From Ailurus styani (taxonomy: Eukaryota; Chordata; Mammalia; Carnivora; Ailuridae): a stretch of DNA of 64,000 nucleotides. Location of the stretch: positions 62,001 to 126,000 of the forward strand of contig LNAC01000375.1 in NCBI GenBank assembly GCA_002007465.1, in the 5' to 3' direction. Below, one piece after another: positions 56,727 to 64,000 of the stretch; position 1 is the stretch's first letter, and each line of letters opens with the position of its first letter. The notes beneath the pieces were generated by a model that was not told the origin of the DNA, ran no database searches, and worked only from the letters and a program-made list of their open reading frames with translations. The position numbers and the translations under genes are program-made.

Positions 56727-59222
56727 TACAGAGAGGGAGAACATGACTGGGGGTGGGGAGAGCAGAGGGAGAGAGAGAATCCCAAGCAGGTTCTACCCAG
56801 CATGGAGCCTGATGTGGGGCTCTGTTTCATGATCCTGAGATCATGATCTGAACTGAAATCAAGATCCGACACTTAACCGACTGAGCCACCCACGCGCTAC
56901 CTCCCACATTTTGCTCTTCTAATGTGACTTGATATTTCTGCCACCTAAAGGTGAGAGTCTATGTCCCCTCCCTTTAAATCTGGATGGTCCTGTGATTCCA
57001 GTTGAAGTGACACTATAGGTGAAAAAGTCAGATAAAACCATACCTGGTTCTCTTTGGACACTTGCTTTTGAAACCAGTCCTCATGCCTGAATAAGCCAAA
57101 GCAACCTAAGGAGAGGCCCATATGGAGAGGAACAGAGGCATCTCCCAGGGTCAGCTAAGTTTCTAACCAACTGTCATTTACTAATTTGCCAGCTATGTGA
57201 GTGAATCACCTTGACATCTACAACAGAGATGGACTGTCCTGCTGAGATTACAGAATTATGAGCAAAGGAAATTATTCTTACTGTTTTAAATCACAAAGTA
57301 TTGGGATAGATTTTTGTTTGTCTTTTAATACTATAATAGAAAATTAACACAGATTTTGGGACCTAAAAGGGGGATGCTGCTGTAAAAAACCTTAACCATG
57401 TAGCTCTGGCTTTGGGATGGGCCATATGAGAAAGCAAGGACGCTTGGCAAAATGTTAGAAAAAGCCTAAAGAATATTAAGGAATTTGCCTCTGATAACTT
57501 AAAGGAAAATAAGGAAAATGTGATTAGAAGATATTTATAGTAATGGAAATTCTGGCAACAGTATTACCTGAAGTAAATGGAAGATAGGAAATGTTCCAAT
57601 GAGTTCAATGATCAAGCTAAAGGAAAGTTCAGGCAGACTATTCAAAGTGCCATCTGGATTTTATTCATTGTCTATGATATAATGTGAGAAGAGAGGAATG
57701 GGCTAAAAATGAATTCTTAAATATAAAAGGTCCAGAACTTTCTTAGTTACAAAATAAATACTGTTTCTCTTCTCAAATCTCTCTTGGTGGCAGATGATGC
57801 TCATATTAAGGACTGGCTTAAGGAGAAGACCAAATGTACTATAAAATCCATTATTAAGATCTTAGACAGATCTGAGGTATTTCCTCATAGAGCCTTTCAA
57901 ATAGACAAAAGCCCTTCTAAGGATCATAGCAGTGTAATTTATAGTCCTGTCCATTTTACGGTAAGGCTTATAAGGATCTTAAGGATGTTATTCCACAGCA
58001 GTGCCATGGTGACTTCAAGGAAGAGAATGGCTTATCTGGAAAGGACTGATGGTTAATTTACGATTATAGTGTTTTGTCTGATGGAGTGAATTATAAATCA
58101 ATACACAGAAAGCACACCAAAGTTGTTAAAGGAATTGTATTAGTTTGTAATAAAAGGAAAAGAAACAGTACAACTGAAGAAGGGCCTTGAACCCTCAAGC
58201 CTTTAGAAACAGGAAATAAGCTTAAGAAGGCTTAGGAGAAAAGGAGGGTAGATTCAGAGTGAAGGACCAAGAGCTCACTGAATTGATGCAAGAGCCAGGA
58301 AGTGTAATTTCCAGAGAGTAGGACTATACTCTAATCAAGGAACTAGCAACAATATGCCTGGCTGGATTTCGGAATTGATATAGACCAGTGACTACCATGT
58401 TCCTTCCATTTCTCTGCCATTTTCTGCTATTGTATGTATCCAGTGACTGTCCTGCCATATTATTTTGAGTATTCAGAGACCTAGAAAAATTATCTCTTTA
58501 GGTCAGATTTGTTACATGTCATCACATCATAAGAAAGAGTGCTCAAAGAGCTGTATTTGAAGAACAGCACATGAAGAATATCACTTAGACTGATTTGGTT
58601 ATAAGTTTCTTGACTTTGAGCTGATGCAATTATGTATGTAATGAGACTTTTCAGTCATGGGGAAGGAAATGAACGTATTTTGCATGCAGAAGGGATATAA
58701 ATTATTGTAGCCTGAAGACAAAATGTGGCAGATTATATTTTTTCAAAGATGGATGTAACAAGACTTGTGTTCTCACTTTTTCTTCTTACAATGTGACTGT
58801 GATACTTTACCTATCAAGAGCTATGCCTTTCTCTTGAATCTAGGCAAGACTGTGATAATGAATGCTAAATGACTTTTGAGAATAGGTCATAGAATATAAT
58901 ACATCTTTCTAGATCCCGGGAATGTTTGCTCCCAAAACCTAGCCACTATGTTTGCATAGTCCTAAGAGAGCTGAGAGAGCCAGGTGAAGAAGAACTGAGG
59001 CCCCGACTCTACAGTCCTGACTATGCTCCTCTCTGACAGTAACAACTCAGCAATCATGTGAGTAAGCCCTCTTGACTCTTTCAGCAGCCCCTGTTGAATC
59101 ACTTGTAGCTAATGCTGATGTTGTGTGGAAGACTGCAGATTTGTGATCAAAATATATTAGTGTTTTGGTTTAAGTCACTAAGTTTTAGAGGGTTTTGTTG
59201 TATAGAATAGAAAACTGATACA
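56640..59222 (+). mobile_element. MaLR provirus: LTR, internal region, LTR
   Basis: The 5' LTR is 56640-57351, about 500 bp once the inserted SINE is removed. The 3' LTR is 58724-59222 (499 bp) and starts TGTGGCAGATTATATTTTTT. Between them, 57352-58723 is a 1.37 kb internal region. It begins GATTTTGGGACCTAAAAGG at the primer-binding position and contains blocks typical of MLT1 internal sequence (GAAGGACCAAGAGCTCACTG near 58261; AGAGTAGGACTATACTCTAA near 58315). MaLR internal regions lack pol, and the 90-codon frame at 57784-58056 is not a recognisable protein. The flanking 5-mers TCATT and TAATA match only partly. Confidence 0.85.
56684..56901 (-). mobile_element. Older SINEC in the MaLR 5' LTR, (TTA)n tail
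   Basis: The tail is a run of about 14 TTA units (56685-56726). The body ends GAGCCACCCACGCGC. CCACATTTTGCTTCT on the left and CCACATTTTGCTCTTCT on the right are its target duplication, so it is younger than the provirus. Confidence 0.88.
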
Positions 59223-59395
59223 TAATATAGAATGAAATCAAATTCCCACACTGTTCTATGAGACCCTATAGGATTTAGTTTCTCTCTATTCCCCAACCTC
59301 ACATCACACTATTCTTGTAATTCAGATTGAAGTTTATGGATTACCAAGATCTCCAGCCCATTTACCTATTTGTTTTTCCCATGACATCTCTATCA

Positions 59396-59396
<1 letters not shown>

Positions 59397-59440
<44 letters not shown>
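59397..59440 (+). repeat. (ATCT)n microsatellite in L2
   Basis: About 11 ATCT units, continuing as degenerate ATCC/ATC units to about 59475, interrupt the L2 3' part. Confidence 0.93.
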
Positions 59441-59441
<1 letters not shown>

Positions 59442-59612
59442 CATCCATCATCTATCATCTATCATCTGTCATCTTATTTTTCCCACTATTAGAACAAGTT
59501 CTATGAAAACAGGAGACATTGTTCTGTTTTCTTCTCTATCTGAATTATTTGGAACAGTGCTTGGCACATAGTAGGTACTCCACAAATACTTGTTGAGTGA
59601 ATAAACTAATGG

Positions 59613-61084
59613 AAATAAACATTAATTCAGTTTTTTGCTATAGAGCAAAATAGAAATATAAGATTTTATATAATATATATTTCCTAGAAAAAGATGCTTT
59701 CTTTTTTAAAATTAAATCTGTCAAATTGACTTAGAAAAATGTTCACCATCTTGTGATAGTGTGAAAAATAAGTTGATTTCTATACTACCTGCATCATCTC
59801 TGTAAGTTCCTCCATACCAATAAATGTTATAAAATAAAATTTTCAGATAAAAGCACATATTTAGTTATTTGATTTTTTTCCTTTTGATATGAATCTTTTA
59901 CTTCCTGAAAAACAAACAAAAATATTGTGAAATTTTCCTTTTTTAATATTATGTTTGGAGTTTAGTGTTCAACTGTTTGAAAGTCCTTTTGCAGAGAGGA
60001 AAACATGTATAGGTAATAGTGAATAAAACAGAAGGACTCCAATTTTCAGGAATTCGGGATGTGCATGCTTGGCATAAAAGTGCTATAGCTTTCCATCTAA
60101 TCAAAGTGTAAAATAGAAAAATGGTTTTAATTTATTTACTTGGAATTTGCTTCCTCGCTCTCCAAAGCCTGGATAACTGAGTGCACAAATATAGTTAGAA
60201 TAATCCTTCTCAACAAGAATTAGCCACCTCTGCGGAGTACCAAGATAGTAACAGGAATTACCCTAGTGATATTTTTCCCTGTGGGGGGCGCATAGTATGA
60301 AGTCTCATTGACACCTAATTCTAAAAGAATCAGAGGATCTGCTTATATCATAACATGATGTTTTCAGCTTTCCTCAATTTTTTGGGGATTTCCTTCAGTT
60401 ACACCCTACTGAGAGCAGCATATCAAGGCCCTTCAGGTTTGAGAAGTAGGAAGAACAAGTCATAGCCTTAGGCCAACAGATAATCTTCTCCTTTGATCAT
60501 TCCTGTCCTTGTTCTGAACCACTTGTACCATTGCTCTTACATAGAATCTCTTGGGATTAGTAAGCAGTTGGTAGACTCTAATTTGCTCTTATTTCTTGCT
60601 CATTTTCTTACTCCTTTGATAAAAGGCTGAACTTTCAATAGATTTTGTAGTTATGTCTTACTCTACTAGCCTGCCTAATCATAATGCGATTCCACTTAAG
60701 CACAAACACAGCAACAGTAATCATTACTTAATTCTAATTCCTAACTCACTGTAAATAAACCAGCCCACACTTTTACTAATCTATTTCCAGTGCATGAAAA
60801 TAATAGCATAGGTTTAGCTTATCACAGTGCCTAACTCTCTTTGAGGAGCAAGAAGATTATATTCATTTTGTGCTTATTTTACAGTTTCACACAATGTCTC
60901 GTTAATTTCCATATTGTTCCCTTAAGCTATTGTGTATGGTCACTTTCCCTATCACCTACTTTCCACGGTTGATTCCATATCTTTTTCTTTAGACTCCCGC
61001 TTGGCCTCATTCCTCTATTAGTGAGAGCTCCTCTGGTGACCTCGCTTCCCTCAGATAGTCTCAGCATCTTCCATCATTCTCCAC
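59613..61084. other. 1.5 kb without recognised repeats
   Basis: Unique sequence. A GTGGGGGGCGC patch near 60282 recalls some hAT MITEs, but the neighbourhood does not match any family I know. Confidence 0.45.
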
Positions 61085-61215
61085 ATACATTATTTGGTTT
61101 ATGCCATACTTTATTTGTAAAATACATAAAAGATTGGTAGTATTTTTATTTTATAGATGATGAAAGTGAAGTACGCTAGATAAATGACTCCCCAGAGGCC
61201 ATGATTTGTGGGCCT
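61085..61215 (-). mobile_element. MIR SINE fragment, antisense, weak
   Basis: TATTTTATAGATGATGAAAG resembles the reversed MIR core, with AGAGGCCATGATTTGTGGG beyond it. Strongly decayed. Confidence 0.45.
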
Positions 61216-61949
61216 TGTAGTGGGTTTAATGGGAGGAAAGCAGAGGTGAAATCCCAGAATAGAAAAGTTAGAGCAGAGATGAGTGATAGAGACCTAAGTA
61301 AGAGGGAGTTAAATGGTCCAGGGCATAAAATGACCTAAGGAACAGTAGATATAAAAAGAAGGAAGACCTTAAAATTGATGACTCCTCTGTCCTGATAACT
61401 TCAAGGTACATTTCAATTTGAAATCTCTATCACCTCATTTCATGGGGATGGATGAAAAAACACTTACAGAGCATTTACCTTTTCCTGAAGCTTCTCAAAT
61501 TCATAAAATTTCTAAGGTATTAAGAGAAAAGATACTACAAGCATGTTTAGTTATTTATCAGTTATTGCCATTTCTCTTTATCTCTCAAGTACATTTTATA
61601 AATTTGATTTCATGTATCATTTAACTTATCTACTTAACATGATATTGTTCAGCTGACACAATCTATTTATTAAATATTCATCACACACAATTTAGTGGCT
61701 TAAAATTATGCATTTGATACTTTACATATTTGGGGGGAAAGGTGACTTCAATAGAATCACTTCTGTAAAAACTATGTCCTTACTATTATTACCTGCATGA
61801 TAATGTCATCAACAGTGGACTTAAGGATGATATTACTCAATTTGGGTAAAATTTATCAGTTTCTCCTGGCCCTCTTTGTTAGAAGGTTAGGTCTCTCTCC
61901 AGTTACTTCTTTTGTATATACAGAGCCAATGTGAAGAGCTATAGAAGTT

Positions 61950-61951
<2 letters not shown>
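61216..61951. other. Nothing recognised
   Basis: Unique AT-rich sequence. Confidence 0.5.
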
Positions 61952-62424
<473 letters not shown>

Positions 62425-62624
62425 TGAACTACAGAGTTTCTAAGTGATGCAAATCAAAGGGTGCTTCTGGCATTCCAAAGTACACAAGCTGAAAAATACA
62501 TTTCTAATGGTTCTGCATCAGTTCTATATAGCAGAGTTTCTGTTAGGGTCTTCAGGAGAACAAACTCTGATTACTACAGAGAGAAAATAAACCTATACCT
62601 GCTAAGACACAGAAGATTTATTTG

Positions 62625-63670
62625 AGGAGTGTCTTCTGTGTTATAGACAAGGTAATGAGGCAAGCTGTGTTATAAATGTTGGGAACTCAAAAATGAATAG
62701 TACAGCTTGAAGCTCACTCTCATAGAGCTTATATTCTATTATGGGGAGGAACAGAAAATAATAAAATAAAAGTAGATTGGACAAAATACTGGGGGTAATA
62801 AATCCTATGAAGGAAAAGAGAGCAGGATAATAGGATAGACAGAAAAGGATGCTGTTTTAGAAAAAAATTCTCTTAGGAGTAGAAATATAAGAAGAAAAGT
62901 CAGTCTTTTAGAAGATATATATAAACAGAAATCTGAATGAAGTGATTCAGTCTGCTTGGCATGCAAATATGCAGAGGGATAGTATTTTGGGGTGGGGAAT
63001 AGCAAGTACAAATGCCCTGAGACAAGAGTGTGCTCAGATTACTTAAGGAATATCAAGGGAACCATTGTGACTAGGGTGAAAATAGGCAACTAGTAGGATA
63101 GTAGGAAATGGAGACTCAGAGAAACTATAGATAAGGCCAAGCAGTAACGTATAAGCAATAATAGGAAGTGAGAAACTCATTGTAAGTGTGGTGGGAAATC
63201 ATTGACAGCTTTTGAGTAGATGAGTAACATTATCTGATTTACCACTTAGAAATATCATTCTTGCTGCTGTGTGAATAGAATGAGAGATGGAAGGCAGTAA
63301 GCAATGGTGCAAGTAAGAAGGCTACAGAAGTTGTCCATGTTAGAAATGATGATGCCTTCAATGGGTTATTGGTGGTGGTGGTAGAGGTGGTGAGAGGAGT
63401 GAAAATAGGAACATAAGCTAAGGCAGTCTGATTACCTTTGGTCTGATTACTACTCACTGGGAGTTTAGATATGAGGTTTAAGAAAACAAGAAGGATGAAG
63501 TGTGACTGCAGTGTTTCAATCCTGACCAACTAGGTAAGTGGTGGCACCATTTTCTTCCATAGGGAGTACTGGAAGACAACAATGTCGAGAGCAGAAAAAT
63601 AATAGGAATCAAGCGATTGCATTTGGAGATACTGAATTGAGGTGTCCAAAGGCATCCATTAGAGGTTATT
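62625..63670 (-). mobile_element. L2 LINE, antisense, 3' half
   Basis: Reversed L2 landmarks are CTCATAGAGCTTATATTCTA near 62720, ACAAATGCCCTGAGACAAGA near 63008, CAGCTTTTGAGTAGATGAGT near 63207, and ATTTGGAGATACTGAATTGA near 63620. It is about 1.05 kb with no inserted SINE. Confidence 0.8.
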
Positions 63671-64000
63671 GTGGTTTGTATTTAGTTAGTTGAGCTGTTC
63701 TGGAATTGTGTTTCCCCAGATTCCCTTCTCAGAATTCCTCTAGAAGGGTCCTAAAAAACATTTTGCATTAGATTTGTAAGGCAGGAGTAAAGCAAAAGCC
63801 ATATTCTTTTTATTCTTAGAAGGACAATGCAGGGAATGAGGTACTTTGCAGGGCACACATGTGGTCACTGCTCTGCTGACTACCTTGCTGGTGTGAGGCA
63901 GCAGCCAGCTCTCAGAAAGTTAAGGAGTATAGAAAAGAAAATGAGTATCTAATACTAATGATATATTGTTCATTGTTTGTTTTATAATGGATAGATGGAT
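63671..64000. other. Nothing recognised
   Basis: Unique sequence up to the window edge. Confidence 0.5.

Larger units (their letters stand above)
54890..59612 (+). mobile_element. L2 LINE, ORF2 to 3' end, split by MaLR elements
   Basis: Sense L2 runs in order. CATGCCAAGGTTATCAGTGA is near 55169 and ATCTTACTTGATATACATTA near 55273, in the reverse-transcriptase region. TTCTATATACACTAAC follows near 56038, CTGAGCCCTTGATCTTTCC near 56242, CCAAAACCCATCAATGTC near 56612, and the tail GTGCTTGGCACATAGTAGGT near 59556. A solo LTR (55299-55897) and a provirus (56640-59222) are inserted. L2 sequence resumes on the far side of each, which shows it is one element. The frame is destroyed. Confidence 0.85.

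Noticed and set aside
57784..58056. 90-codon frame in the MaLR internal region
   Set aside because: MaLR internal regions are largely non-coding, and no gag- or pol-like motif is visible.

Overview
This window is vertebrate nuclear DNA from a carnivore. The main evidence is about 40 copies of a tRNA-derived SINE of the Can-SINE/SINEC type. They begin with a GCGCCTGGGTGGCTCAG-like promoter region, pass through a CT-rich middle and end in an AAATAAATAAAATCTTT tail. The common young version, with a CTGCCTACTTGTGATCT stretch before the tail, suggests an arctoid caniform and perhaps a mustelid. That narrower assignment is inference from memory of the family, not a search. The rest is ordinary mammalian repeat stock: L1, L2, MIR, MaLR/MLT1 and MLT2 LTRs, MER5 and Tigger. 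No protein-coding gene, exon set, tRNA, rRNA or CpG island can be supported. The window reads as AT-rich gene-desert or deep intronic sequence.

Layout. 0-5 kb: a class I-like LTR, L2 tails, and a 2.1 kb compound L1 on the minus strand flanked by a 16-bp direct repeat. 5-10.5 kb: a long 5'-truncated L1 (minus) and a dense SINE cluster. 10.5-22 kb: mostly unique sequence with MLT2, MLT1, MIR and MER5A fossils, including a repeat-free stretch at 13.4-16.1 kb. 22-31 kb: L1 or HAL1 fragments on the plus strand, a young L1 3' end joined to a SINE, and a split MLT2 LTR. 31-36.5 kb: a cluster of four L2 segments in two orientations, then an MLT1-like LTR. 36.5-41 kb: unique sequence with a few SINEs. 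41-45 kb: SINE-rich DNA with a duplicated anonymous block. 45-49 kb: an L1 with a 5' inversion, then a second L1 interrupted by a SINE and an MLT1 LTR. 49-54.9 kb: unique sequence and a Tigger1-derived element containing a GAAA array. 54.9-59.6 kb: one L2 split by a solo MaLR LTR and by a MaLR provirus that itself carries a SINE. 59.6-64 kb: unique sequence, a SINE whose tail has become a roughly 300-bp TTTC array, and an L2 (minus).

No gene network is present. What the window records is a layered insertion history. L2 and MIR are oldest, then MaLR, MLT2, Tigger and L1M elements, then carnivore L1 and SINEs. Target-site duplications and splits give the relative order in several places. I found no sign of a previously undescribed biological system. 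The best items for a second look are nested insertions, unusual junctions, one likely assembly artefact, and repeat-free islands that could hold conserved non-coding elements.
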